DNA of 64,000 bases from Melieria omissa (lineage: Eukaryota; Arthropoda; Insecta; Diptera; Ulidiidae), in contig OZ020270.1 in NCBI GenBank assembly GCA_963971225.1, positions 70,262,432-70,326,431 of the forward strand, read 5' to 3'. The notes under the pieces were generated by a model that worked only from the letters and a program-made list of their open reading frames with translations, did no database searches and was not told the DNA's origin. The position numbers and the translations under genes are program-made. Shown here one piece after another: positions 52,372 through 62,771 of this stretch. Positions within the stretch are counted from its first letter, which is position 1, and each line of letters starts with the position of its first letter.

Positions 52372-53102
52372 TTAGTAGGGGAATGGGTCCGGTTGTGGGT
52401 ACCTTTTTGTTTTTGGCTCATAACTTTTTACCAAGTTCTTCTTAATCGGACATATGGACATCTATGGAAAGCTAGAAACCTTAGCTAACAAGTAATGACA
52501 AAAGTAAATCGATTCCGTCAAATAGAAAATTTTTTTTTTTAATTTTGTAAAGTAGTCATTTTTAACAAAAATTTTTTTTTGGTTCGGTTGTGGGCACCCT
52601 TGGAAAATCTGCTGGAAACGAGGAAATATTAAGAAAAACCAACACGAATATAGAAAAATATTAAGTTTTAATTATTTGAAGCACAATGCACGCATGTGAA
52701 GTAGCTGGTGCGCATGTGGGCACATTTTAGATGGACGGGCATTTCAAAATGTAAGTGACCAAGTCATTCTCCTGGGCTGTCAAGAAGACCTAAAGTAAAA
52801 TGAAATTCAACCTAATTAATCAACACTCTTCAAGTGCTGTGACGTGAAGAAGGTGGAAAACACCAGTCAACCTGATTCGATAACATCCACGAAAAGAAGA
52901 AAACACCACCGTCGACAGCTTTGATGTCTCCGAAATTTTCTTCCACCTTCTTTTTGTAGCGTTGGAGATTTGTTTGGGAAATTGCATACGCTGCGGCAGT
53001 CGATTTTGTGGTTAGCTTATCTGCAGAACAATGTTAAATTATGATACATCCTACACATTAAAAAAATATCGGAGGATTTTTGTTATTTACCCTCGGAAGA
53101 TA

Positions 53103-54394
53103 ACACTTCGTTCAATAATGTGTGTGACTAACTAATTAAAACACATTTTTTTGCCAAAATTCGTTTTTATTCATCAACATAGTCCCCTTTAGGGAGATAC
53201 AATCATTCCAACGCTTTTCCAATCTTTCGATACCGCCTTTGTAGAACGATTTTTCTTTGCCTTCAAAATAGGCGTTAGTTTCGGCGATTACTTCATCATT
53301 TGAGCCAAATCTCTTACCACGGAGCATCTTTTTGAGGTCTGCGAAGAGCCAGTAGTCGCTGGGGGCCAGATCTGGAGAATACGGGGGATGAGGAAGCAAT
53401 TCGAAGCCCAATTCATGCATTTTTGCCATCGTTTTCATCGACTTGTGACACGGTGCATTGTCTTGGTGAAACAACACTTTTTTCTTCTTCATATGGGGCC
53501 GCTTAATCGCGATTTCTTCTTTCAAACGTTCCAACAACGCTATATAATAGTCGCTATTGATTGTTTTCCCTTTCTCAAGATAGTCGATGAATATTATTCC
53601 GTGCACATCCCAAAATACTGACGCCATAACCTTGCCAGCCGATGTTTGTGCCTTTGGACGCTTTGGGCGGCTTTCACCGGTTGCATGCCACTCAGCAGAC
53701 TGCCGATTTGACTCTGGAGTGAAATGGTGGATCCATGTTTCATCCATTGTGATGTACCGACGCAAAAACTCCGACTTGTTGCGCGTAAACATGTCCAAAC
53801 AGCTCTTTGAATCATCGATTCGTTGTTGTTTTTGCTCCGGTGTGAGCAAACGCGGCACCCATTTCGAAAACACCTTTTTCCTAACCAAATGTTCGTGTAT
53901 TATGGTGTGTACACTGCCTGCTGATATCTTTAGAATGTCAGCAATCTCCCCCACTTTCACTTTGCGGTCGGACATAATGATTTTCAGTGGTTTTTCAACG
54001 TTTTCCGGAATAACAGCGTCATTTGGCCGTCCAGTAGATGGAATGTCATCGGTGTCTGTACGACCACGTTTGAATTCGGCATACCAATAACAAATGGTTC
54101 TTTTTGATGGAGCAGAGTCCGAATAATGTTTTTCAAGCCATTCCTGGCATTGAACAGTATTTTTTTTCATTAAAAAACAATGATAAATCAGCACACGGAA
54201 TTGCTTTGAATTCATTTTTTTTGAAAACTCAAAAGTAGTGTCACTTAAAGCACTGTAACTTGTAAACTAATTGTCGGATTGACATATAATTTTGACAGTA
54301 AGCCTAAAAAGGTTCACAATTTCGAAAAAAAATATTGATTTAGTATTAGTGCCGCCATCTATGTGTCAGTCACACACATTATTGAACGAAGTGT
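53103..54394 (-). mobile_element. Mariner transposon, irritans type, near-intact (1,292 bp)
   Basis: Perfect 27-bp terminal inverted repeats beginning ACACTTCGTTCAATAATGTG (53103-53129, 54368-54394) are flanked by TA (53101-53102, 54395-54396). The empty site is seen in copy 1 of the host element (GAAGATATAGCT, about 11168). Length and single transposase frame are typical of mariner. Identity of its ends implies a recent insertion. Confidence 0.95.
53136..54215 (-). CDS. Mariner transposase (irritans-type), full-length frame
   Basis: A 359-residue frame from ATG 54215. The N-terminal paired-type helix-turn-helix region spans about residues 1-110, with the linker motif WVPRLL at 119-124. The catalytic DD34D set is Asp158 (ITMDETW), Asp252 (FHQDNAPCH) and Asp287 (PDLAPSDY). 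The stretch DYYIALLERLKEEIA and the HMKKKKVLFHQDNAPCHKS block resemble irritans-subfamily enzymes. The enzyme cuts the element out and pastes it at TA. The last 13 or so residues look shifted: one base in the G-run near 53184 would restore a usual short tail and earlier stop. Otherwise no defect is seen. Confidence 0.92.
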   Translation of the reverse strand: MNSKQFRVLIYHCFLMKKNTVQCQEWLEKHYSDSAPSKRTICYWYAEFKRGRTDTDDIPSTGRPNDAVIPENVEKPLKIIMSDRKVKVGEIADILKISAGSVHTIIHEHLVRKKVFSKWVPRLLTPEQKQQRIDDSKSCLDMFTRNKSEFLRRYITMDETWIHHFTPESNRQSAEWHATGESRPKRPKAQTSAGKVMASVFWDVHGIIFIDYLEKGKTINSDYYIALLERLKEEIAIKRPHMKKKKVLFHQDNAPCHKSMKTMAKMHELGFELLPHPPYSPDLAPSDYWLFADLKKMLRGKRFGSNDEVIAETNAYFEGKEKSFYKGGIERLEKRWNDCISLKGTMLMNKNEFWQKNVF

Positions 54395-54912
54395 TATAGC
54401 TAAAACAACCAAAAAAATGCGTTAAAAGGCCATTTTTGATTAAATAACTTACCAAAACTTACAAAATCACTAAAAGACGGGTGCCCACAACCGAACTAAT
54501 TGCGGTGCCCACAACCGAATTTGGCAGCCATTTTGAGAAGTAGTGAAAAATTTGTTCGGGGTAAACATATTGGTTGTAATCAATATTGGATCACAAAGTA
54601 AAATAAATTAACTAAATAAAAATGCATTTTACTTGCCTTCTCGATGGATTCACTTCGATTTATGACACCATTTAAAATGTGTAAAAAAATTTTTGTCTTA
54701 TTTTTTAAGCACAGAAAGATATATATGGTCCCAGCACAAAGCAGGCGTGTCTGTTCGACTCAGTATTTGGCACAAAAAGATCGTGGTTCCATAATGAACA
54801 AATGGCCTTAGTCAAAAAAATCCAGCCTGCTTTCTATCAAGAGATACGAAGGGGTGCCCACAACCGAACTATGCCCACAACCGAACCTTTTACCCTACCA
54901 GAAATAAATAAT

Positions 54913-55239
54913 TGGCGCCCAATCAGGAAACGGACAATCCAGCAACTTTACTTCAACAAGCAACTTTACTTCAACAAGCAACTTTACTTCAACAAGCAAC
55001 TTTGCTTAAATCCAGCAACTTTACTTCAAGCGACACAAGGCGAGCGAGACGCGGCAACTTGGAAATTGAGAGCAGCAAAATGTTATCCCTAGAGAACATG
55101 TAAGTGGAATGTTTAAGCAAAAGGTCTTTAGATCGTACGAAATCTCAGTGAAAATAAAACTAATAAAATAGTGAAAATTATTGTGAATTGTGAATTAATT
55201 GTGAAAAAGTTAACTAACGGTCTCTACGGTAGCACCCCT
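54913..55239 (+). other. G2 primer-binding site and leader
   Basis: TGGCGCCCAATCAGG starts at 54913, matching the first ten bases of a tRNA-Lys-type primer site. At 54943-54996 three exact 18-bp units CAACTTTACTTCAACAAG are followed by degenerate ones. The leader then runs to the gag ATG. Confidence 0.7.
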
Positions 55240-56565
55240 ATGAGCGATAGTGACCTAGAATCCTTATTTGAAGTTTTAAGAATAGAGGACAACAAGTGCA
55301 AAGTTAAAATGAGCACGAGTGAGATAGCTAAGCTATTAGAGGTAGCAGTGCACACAGCGTTAGAGGCGCAGAAAGCCGATTTCGATAGGAAAATAGAGGA
55401 ACTGTCGAAGAACTTCACAAATCTGTCAGCAAATGTAAATGAGGTAGAAACCTACGAGGATGTAAAAATCCTCGACGGCATACCGGAATGCCATGAAAGT
55501 TTGGATATTGTGAAATCTCTGCCGGAGTTCGAAGGCAGGCAAGACAGTAACGTGTCGTGGCGGCAAGCTGCGCACACAGCTTACAAACTTTATGAAGAAT
55601 TTGATGGAAGTTCTAAATATTATCAGGTAGTGGCGGTGATCAGGACTAAAATATGCGGTGCTGCGGACGCAGTATTAGCCTCTTTTAACACTCCCCTCAA
55701 TTTTAGGGCGATCATATCGCGACTTGATTTTACTTATGCCGACAAGCGGTCACCATATTTAATCGAACAAGAACTCGGCACCTTACGTCAGGGAAGCAAT
55801 ACAGTGCTCCAATTCTATGACGAGGTGGAACGAAAATTAACTCTTCTGACAAATAAAACTCTTATGACCTACGACAAAGACTTGTCTAGATCGATGAACG
55901 AAAAGTATCGGGCCGACGCCCTTCGTATTTTTATTTCTGGTCTAAAAAAACCATTATCCGATATTCTTTTTGCATCCCGTCCCTCCGATCTACCATCAGC
56001 GCTGGCCCTAGCCCAAGAGGTCGAGGCCAATCATGAGCGCTACGTTTTCGCGTCAACCTTTGCGAATAGAAATGGGGATGCTAGAAAACAGAAGGAAATC
56101 TCCAAAAATCAACAGAAACATTTTTTTTCTCACAAAACGGTCCAGGGAACGCCCGTCCAACAAAATACACCGTACTATATTAGAAATCCTACAAAGCGGA
56201 CGGAGGAGAAAGAGCCGATGGATGTGGACCCATCCACTTCTCGTTTCCGTACGGCAACACAATTCCAACAGCAGGGAAACATGGGCACCCAAACCCAACG
56301 CTATAGCGAAAACAACGCACACGGCTTTCGGCAAATTCCAAGTAACATGTACTCACACAACCGGGGCCAGCAGTTCAAGGGGGAAGCAAGTTCCGATAGA
56401 AATACTGGACCTAAACAACAGAGGCTCAATCACCTGGAGCAGGAAAACCTATCGACTCCACCTCAGAAGTACACCGATGAGGCAGAGGTCGAGGTGGATG
56501 AGGTAGAGTCAAAGGACACTGACCTCGTCAATTTTTTAGGGGAAACTCCCTGCTGCCGTATGTAA
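55240..56565 (+). CDS. gag: G2 Gag
   Basis: 441 codons from ATG 55240; the same frame is open upstream but without ATG. Gypsy-type capsid features include LPEFEGRQDSNVSWRQAA, YADKRSPYLIEQEL and IFISGLKKPLSDIL. The C-terminal part is Gln/Asn-rich with PMDVDPS and no zinc knuckle, as in the 17.6/297 group. In the family Gag builds the particle. It ends in TAA; protease begins one base back in another frame (SLLPYVSRTL), suggesting a programmed shift in the ancestor. The frame is intact here. Confidence 0.8.
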   Translation: MSDSDLESLFEVLRIEDNKCKVKMSTSEIAKLLEVAVHTALEAQKADFDRKIEELSKNFTNLSANVNEVETYEDVKILDGIPECHESLDIVKSLPEFEGRQDSNVSWRQAAHTAYKLYEEFDGSSKYYQVVAVIRTKICGAADAVLASFNTPLNFRAIISRLDFTYADKRSPYLIEQELGTLRQGSNTVLQFYDEVERKLTLLTNKTLMTYDKDLSRSMNEKYRADALRIFISGLKKPLSDILFASRPSDLPSALALAQEVEANHERYVFASTFANRNGDARKQKEISKNQQKHFFSHKTVQGTPVQQNTPYYIRNPTKRTEEKEPMDVDPSTSRFRTATQFQQQGNMGTQTQRYSENNAHGFRQIPSNMYSHNRGQQFKGEASSDRNTGPKQQRLNHLEQENLSTPPQKYTDEAEVEVDEVESKDTDLVNFLGETPCCRM

Positions 56566-56569
56566 GCCG

Positions 56570-57640
56570 TACGCTAGCAGGTAGGGAAATTAAATTTTTA
56601 ATTGATACAAGGGCCTCGAAAAATTAAATTAAGCCCCTTGCAGATTTGAAACATATTTTACCAGTGAGTTCACCCTTTCTGGTCAAATCTATACACGGCC
56701 ATACCACTATACAAGAAAAATGCCTAATAAATATCTTTGGAGTAAATTCGCAATTCTTTATTTTACCCACTCTGTCAACTTTCGACGGAATAATTGGCCT
56801 TGACCTACTAAATAGAGTCAAAGCAGGAATAGACCTAAGGAAGAAAGAAATTAGTCGAGTCCAGAACGGAAAAGATACAATTTCTTAAATGTGACGATGT
56901 ACATTTTTTGAATATTGACGATACAGACGTACCTGCAGATGCAAGAGAACAATTCGATAAAATGTTGAGAAACAGGGCGAAGGTATTTGCTGATCCAAAT
57001 GAGGCATTGCCATATAATACTAATATTGTTGCTACCATTCGCACGGAGAACAATGATCCTATCTATTCCAAGCTTTACCCATACCCAATGGGCGTAGCCG
57101 GTTTCATTAATGCAGAAGTAAAAAAACTTCTAGCAGATGGCATCATCAGACCATCTAGATCCCCCTACAACAACCCACTTTGGGTTGTCGACAAAAAAGG
57201 CGTCGACCAACTAGGCAATAAAAAGAAACGCCTAGTAGTAGATTTCCGAAAACTTAACCAAAAAACGGTCGATGACAAGTACCCCATACCTAACATTACT
57301 GCTATACTCTCAAATATGGGAAAGGCAAAGTATTTCACAACACTTGATTTAAAGTCAGGATTCCACCAGATCGAGCTTGCAGAGCGTGATCGAGAGAAAA
57401 CCGCGTTCTCTGTAAATAACGGGAAGTACGAATTCTGTAGACTTCCCTTCGGACTGAGGAACGCTCCGAGTATTTTTCAGAGGGCAATAGATGATGTCCT
57501 CAGGGAGCAGATTGGTAAAACCTGTCAGGTGTATGTCGATGATGTAATAATTTTTTCTGAAAATAAAGAGGATCATATAAACCATATCGATTGGGTCCTC
57601 AGGAAGTTGTATGAGGCTAACATGAGGGTCCAATTTTTTC
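56570..57640 (+). pseudogene. pol: G2 protease and reverse transcriptase
   Basis: Protease: the active-site DTG reads DTR at 56604-56612, and a TAA follows at 56625-56627; the flap-side motif GIIGLDLL is near 56800. A frame break near 56880 leads to RT (56908 on). RT shows FRKLNQKTVDDKYPIP, FTTLDLKSGFHQIEL (Asp), RLPFGLRNAPSIFQRA and catalytic VYVDDVIIF near 57535. Another shift near 57635 ends the frame. In the family this part matures the polyprotein and copies RNA. Here protease is lost by active-site change and nonsense. Confidence 0.8.
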
Positions 57641-58789
57641 AAAACTCGCGTAGAATATCTTGGATTTACCGTCTCAAAAGGAGGTATCACAACATGTCCT
57701 ACCAAATAGGACAATAAAGCGACAATAAAGAATTATGCGATACCAACCACACTTTTCGGACTCAGATCTTTCCTGGGTCTTGCCAGTTATTACAGATGCT
57801 TCGTGAAAGGTTTCGCCAGCCTAGCAAAGCCATTGAAAGACCAATTAAAAGGCGATAATGGCAAGATAGGCACAAATCAATCAAAGAAGGTAGATATCTC
57901 TTTAAAGGAAAATGAACTTTCAGCGTTCACTAAACTGAAAGAAATCCTAGCATCAGAGGATGTCACCTTAATGTATCCTGATTATACGAAGACATTCGAT
58001 CTTACGACGGATGCTTCATCCTTTGGTTTGGGTGCTGTCCTCTCTCAGGGAGGAAAGCCCATTACCATGATTTCTCGGACATTAAAAGACAACGAGTTGC
58101 ACTTCGCGACAAACGAAAGGGGACTTTTAGCTATAGTGTGGGCACTAAAATGCCTCCGAAATTACCTCTATGGTGTGAAGACTTTAAATATTTATACCGA
58201 TCACCAACCTCTTACGTTCGCGGTTTCAGACCGAAATCCGAACGCCAAAATAAAGCGTTGGAAAGCGTTTGTTGACGAACACAACGCAAACATAATTTAT
58301 AAACCGGGAAAGGAAAATTACGTCGCTGATGCACTATCACGACAACACATCCACGCTCTGGAAGAGTGCGCAAACTCCGATTTTGCCACAATTCACAGCG
58401 AGGAGTCTCTAACGTACACGATCGAAACGACCGACAAACCCGTAAACTGCTTCAGAAACCAGATTCTACTTGTAGAATCCGAATTCCCTTCCCATCATAC
58501 TCTCATAATTTTCGGGAGGAAAATTCGACATGAAATTCGTTTTTCGGATAACGAAAATCTTTTGGATCAATTAAAGGATGTAGTTAATCCAGAGGTAGTA
58601 AACGCTATACATTGCGAGCTGCCGATATTGGCGCGTATTCAACATAGGCTAGTCGAACTATTTCCCACAGCGATATTTAGACACACAAAGAGACTAGTAA
58701 CGGTCATTTTTAATCCAGAGGAACAGAGAGAGATAATAATAACGGACCATAACATAATAGGGCTCATAGAGCTACTCAGGAGAACGTAA
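57641..58789 (+). pseudogene. pol: G2 RT end and RNase H
   Basis: After the shift, RT ends around the SKGGI region near 57680 and continues as RSFLGLASYYRCFVKGFA. The frame 57803-58789 holds RNase H with TTDASSFGLGAVLS, NERGLLAIVWAL and IYTDHQPLTFAV, so the acidic residues are present. KPGKENYVADALSRQ follows, leading into the integrase N-terminus. The frame breaks near 58770-58789. Confidence 0.8.
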
Positions 58790-59625
58790 AGCAGGTCCTA
58801 CAGGACTATTTCTTTCCAAAAATGACTAAGTTGGCCAAGGAGGTAACTACGAACTGCAAAATCTGTTCACAAGCCAAGTACCAAAGGCGTCCAAAGCAGC
58901 AAGAAATTGGCGAAACACCAATACCTTCGTACGCGGGAGAAATCCTTCATATAGACTTATTTTCAACGGACAAGAAACACTTCTTAACATGTATCGACAA
59001 ATTTTCCAACTTTGCCGTAGTTTAACCGATTTCGTCACGCTCCATAATAGATGTGAAATCTCAAATTTTACAGCTCATGAATATATTCCCTAAAGCAAGG
59101 TGGGTTTTTTGTGATAATGAAAAGTCACTAAATTCTCAAACCATCAAAAGTCTTCTACATAGTCACTTTGGAGTGGAGGTAGCTAATGCCCCACCACTTC
59201 ATAGTACCTCTAACGGGCAGGTAGAAAGATTCCATAGTACGCTCTTGGAAATCGCGAGATGCTTAAAACTCCAAAAACAGCTCAGCGATACGGTCGATTT
59301 ATTACTACTAGCGACCATAGAATATAATAAAACAATCCATTCAGTCACAAATAAGAAACCCTCAGACATAATTCATTCGGCCCCCTCAGAATTAAAGTGT
59401 GAAATTAAAAACCGAATACAGAACGCACAGGCCACCCAGCTGGAGGGTCATAATAAAAATAGGTGCAACAGAACCTTCAATGTGGGGGATAGGGTAATGG
59501 TAAAGACAAACAGGAGGTTAGGAAATAAACTAACACCGGTGTATGTGGAAGAAGTCGTTGAAGCGGATTTGGGGACAACCGTTCTCATTAAAGGGAGGGT
59601 GGTCCATAAGGACAACCTAAGATAA
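58790..59625 (+). pseudogene. pol: G2 integrase
   Basis: The Cys pair CKICSQAKY of the zinc region is near 58858, but its His pair lies before a frameshift near 58775. Catalytic residues are Asp in LHIDLFSTD near 58950, Asp in VFCDNEKSL near 59110 and Glu in NGQVERFHS near 59220. TAA at 59023-59025 interrupts the core. The frame ends at 59625 in a GRVVHKDNLR-type tail like that of G1. It cannot be translated whole. Confidence 0.8.
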
Positions 59626-59733
59626 AAGTATTGAGGAATTTCGTAATTAGCACAGAACTGCAATTGATATTCATATCCATTATCCTTTCGTTTCTAAATA
59701 TATTGTTTTTCTGGCATCAGGTCGTTATTAACA

Positions 59734-61070
59734 TTGTCCCTCGTCGTAACGGCTGCGATCGCAAGAATCATCGATTACTCTCATTCGCAGTATATCCCGA
59801 TCATAGATGGGGACGTTATAGTCTGGGAAGATTACGGATATCTCCGTCATACGACGAATCTCTCCTTGTACTCGGAAATTATGGAAGATGCCGCGAACCT
59901 AACAAACTTCTTCCCGCAACCCCGGACTTCGAAGAAGTACGATTTACACAGGGTCAGCTGATAGAGTCAAATAATAGGCAGATCGAAATAAACACAAAAA
60001 CGCAAGCCCAAATCAATAAGTTAACAAACACTGTGAATTCAATATTAGCAAATAGTAAAAAGGAACAAATTGATACTGGTCATTTATATGAGACCCTATT
60101 AGCAAGAAATAGAATTATCGCTACCGAATTGCAGAATGTGATGACCTCAATATCTTTCGCAAAAGTAACATAAATTTGATTAACCCGGCCATTTTAGATA
60201 ATGACGATCTAGAGATTCTCATGAATGAACATTTCACAAATATTAGCGTATCAGAAATAATGAATGTTGCTAGAGTTAAGGTTTTACAGAATAATTATAT
60301 TTTACATTATTTAATCCAATATCCTAAGCCTAAGACTATTTGTAAGAAAATTAGCGTTTTCCCCGTCCCCCGCTCCGGAAAAATCATGCATCTCGCAGGC
60401 AGTAACATTGTGGCCAAGTGCGGCAACCAAACATACGCAGTCGTTGAGTGTAGCACCACGGTAATATCTACGTTCTGCAGGAAGTCACCGAACACGACGT
60501 GCGCCCAACAGCTGGTTTCTGGAGACATAGCGCATTGCAGCACACGACCTAGCCATCTTGACCCTCTGGTGGTCATTGACGATGGCATCATTATCATCAA
60601 CAACTCAATCAACAACTGCCACCGTTGAGGAAAATAACCGGACCAAAAGGACGGTCACCGGCACGTTCCTAGTGATGTTCGACGGCGACATAAAAATAAA
60701 CGGTTCAGTATTCGTTAATCGGAATAATATTCTGAAGAGAGAAGCTGGCACGCCACTGGCATCCTTGATAAACATTACGGAACATCAAGAAATCCTGAGT
60801 CTGTCCTTTTTACATGAGATGAATGAAAAAAACTTACATTACATCAGCGAACTCCGAACAAAAGTGAAAATCCACCCAGCCTTAGCCGGATTTGGTGCCT
60901 TCATCCTTTTCGCAGTCTGCGGCATGGCTATTCTATTAGTCCAGCGCCGAAAGAGAAGACACGAGCTTAATACAATCCAGGCTGCTGTGCGAGCGGCAAC
61001 CGGGAAGCCGGAGGACGGCCTTCACTTAAGCGAGGGTGGAGTTAGCGTAAGAGCGAACCCTCCTGAATAG
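59734..61070 (+). pseudogene. env: G2 envelope-like gene, broken
   Basis: N-terminal part 59734-59961 (hydrophobic start, then RIIDYSHSQYIPIIDGDVIV). The frame then shifts to continue to 60173 in a Gln/Asn-rich coiled-coil-like stretch, then to 60176-60628 (Cys-rich), then to 60558-61070. The last part carries a hydrophobic membrane span near residues 109-127 of that frame and a basic tail; its final codons run into the 3' LTR. At least three shifts break it. In insect endogenous retroviruses this gene encodes a surface fusion protein. Confidence 0.75.
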
Positions 61071-61126
61071 CCACGCTGTGCTACGTTGGCGACCGCTGGT
61101 CCAGTCGATCATTCATACGTGGTGAC
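61040..61126 (+). repeat. G2 3' LTR, first 87 bp only
   Basis: AGTTAGCGTAAGAGCG to GGTGAC matches 51948-52034 with few changes, then stops where the hAT remnant begins. Confidence 0.85.
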
Positions 61127-61490
61127 TAGGCATCGCAATCCCGGGATCCCGGGATCCCGGACTTTTTCCAGTCCCGAAAATCCCGGGATTCAAATTCTTT
61201 TATCCCGGGATTTTCGGGATTGCAAAAGATGCTTCAAAGTTCAAATGAAATAAATTTTAAGGCACAAAAACCCAATTCCTTATTTGAGGGAGAAGGGAGG
61301 GGATAGAGTGCGTCTTTTGCAAAAGGCTTATGATTATTTACTAAGCATTCAACCAACAAGTGTTGAATCTGAAGGATGTTTCTCTTCAGCAGGGTTCATT
61401 TGAAATAAATTTCGCTCTAGATAAGAGAACAAAACACTTAATGCCTTTGTATTTTTAAGATCTCAGTTTTTAGTTAATCAAAACGCTTAA
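61127..61490 (+). mobile_element. hAT transposon remnant
   Basis: Begins TAGGCATCGCAATCCCGGG, a hAT-style end, followed by tandem ATCCCGGG units and an inverted counterpart near 61200. From about 61325 the plus strand reads YDYLLSIQPTSVESEGCFSS, the C-terminal dimerisation motif of hAT transposases, with two stops (TGA, TAG) soon after. Since the end and the C-terminus lie only 200 bp apart, the element is internally deleted. No matching right end was found. Confidence 0.7.
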
Positions 61491-61606
61491 CTTTTTTATC
61501 GAAATAATCGAAGTAAAACTAAAAGCACAAACAAATTAACTATTTTATTTTTTTTATCAAATATGCATATATATGCACTTTATGATACATCGGTTGCAAA
61601 GTAATA

Positions 61607-61905
61607 AGTTATGTTAGTTAGCAACGACAATGGTTGAAGCGAAAATAATCAAAAATACCAGTCAGCAACGATGAATATTCGAAGTTAAAATAAACAAAAC
61701 ACCACCAGCAAGCAAATATGCTGACAATGCGTCTGGGAAGCAAAAAATGCAATTCCCAGAATATTGTGGTGCCACCAACGCTGTTGGAGCGGCTAGCAGC
61801 TTTCGGTTTACTTACTTGTAATTCATTCCGTTTTTGAATCTCAAATAAAGAGGAGCATAGCTCTGTTTAATTTTTATTTAATAAAAAGTAAATTTTTATT
61901 TAACT
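61607..61905 (+). repeat. G3 5' LTR
   Basis: Inferred from the primer-binding site at 61905 and an AGTTA start. Two starts fit (61607 or 61616, the latter AGTTAGCAACG like G1 and G2). It ends TTTAACT, so the ends are AGTTA...TAACT. AATAAA lies near 61843. Confidence 0.65.
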
Positions 61906-61922
61906 GGCGCCCAACGTGGGGC
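61905..61922 (+). promoter_or_regulatory. G3 primer-binding site for tRNA-Lys
   Basis: TGGCGCCCAACGTGGGGC is complementary over 18 bases to the 3' end of insect tRNA-Lys(CTT) with CCA, as I recall that tRNA. It starts minus-strand synthesis in LTR elements. Confidence 0.85.
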
Positions 61923-62771
61923 CCAGGAGTGGCAAAAAGTGATTAAGTCGACCCCGGGAGGCTCGCCTCGCTAACCACAACCACAGGATTAAATCGACCC
62001 GGATTGGCTCGTCTCCTTGGACCTGGGCAGGTAACTCTACCAACCCACAACACAAATCTAAAAACAAGTCCCTTACCCACGCTTGAGGAAGGGAGACGTG
62101 CAAGACAGTCATCATCTAGGACCCCGAGTAGCCGTAACACAGCAAAAAGGATTCCCCCTGGAGATGATGCGCGGAACGATACTAATGTAAGCCTAACATA
62201 AGAAATTTTTTTTTTTTTTTGAATGCAACAGATATTGTAAATGAAAAAGTGAAGTTGAAAATATAAGCGAAATTAAGAGAAATGTTATGATAAGAACCAA
62301 AAAGTGCATCCGTGTAACAAAACGCAAAGGTGAATTTAAGAAGTTAAAAAAATCAATAGAGTTAAGATTATAAAAAAAAAAAACAACTGAATGAAAAATT
62401 GAATAAAGAAAGAAATTAAAAAGCTAGTGCGCTCGAAATCATTCTAAATAAAATTAGAATCCTAGATATTGAAACAAAATACGAACTATCCAAAAAAAAA
62501 AAAAGAAGGATTTTTTTAATAACAATCAACGTAGAATTATAACACAATATAACTAAGGCTGCGACACTTACGAGTCCCTCCAGCCTATAAATTGCGCCTA
62601 GCTCCGATATTCCCACGGGACCCTCCGGAGCAAAAAGGACCCTCTCCATAGGAGAGGTTACATTAACGATAAATTAAAGAATTAAGAGAAACAAAAATTT
62701 AATCAACTGAATAAAAAGTAAACTTTAAGACATACAAATATAAGCAAAAGGGTGAATTTTTATACAATAAG
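61923..62771 (+). other. G3 leader
   Basis: About 850 bp between the primer site and the gag ATG, rich in oligo-A tracts (62200-62520). No protein is recognised. Confidence 0.6.

Larger units (their letters stand above)
52372..54901. mobile_element. 1.24-kb repeat-ended DNA element, copy 2
   Basis: Same element as 10451-11678, here holding a mariner (53103-54394). Without the mariner and one TA it is about 1,236 bp. It inserted at the very end of the G2 5' LTR: AAATAAATAA (52362-52371) and AAATAAATAA (54902-54911) flank it, a likely duplication of 9-10 bp. The multiple CGGTTGTGGGCAC motifs match copy 1 in position. Confidence 0.8.
51948..61126 (+). mobile_element. Gypsy element G2, env-bearing, decayed
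   Basis: Contains 5' LTR, primer-binding site, gag, protease, RT, RNase H, integrase, env and the first 87 bp of the 3' LTR. It is preceded by TATA, as is G1. The 5' LTR end is split by a 1.24-kb DNA element carrying a mariner. Many stops and frameshifts mark it as dead. The 3' LTR is cut at 61126 by a hAT remnant. Confidence 0.9.

Noticed and set aside
54943..55030. CRISPR-like repeat array
   Set aside because: Three exact 18-bp units directly abut with no spacers, inside a retrotransposon leader.
54802..55092. 96-residue plus-strand frame
   Set aside because: Runs from the right end of the repeat-ended element into the Gypsy leader; no conserved protein.
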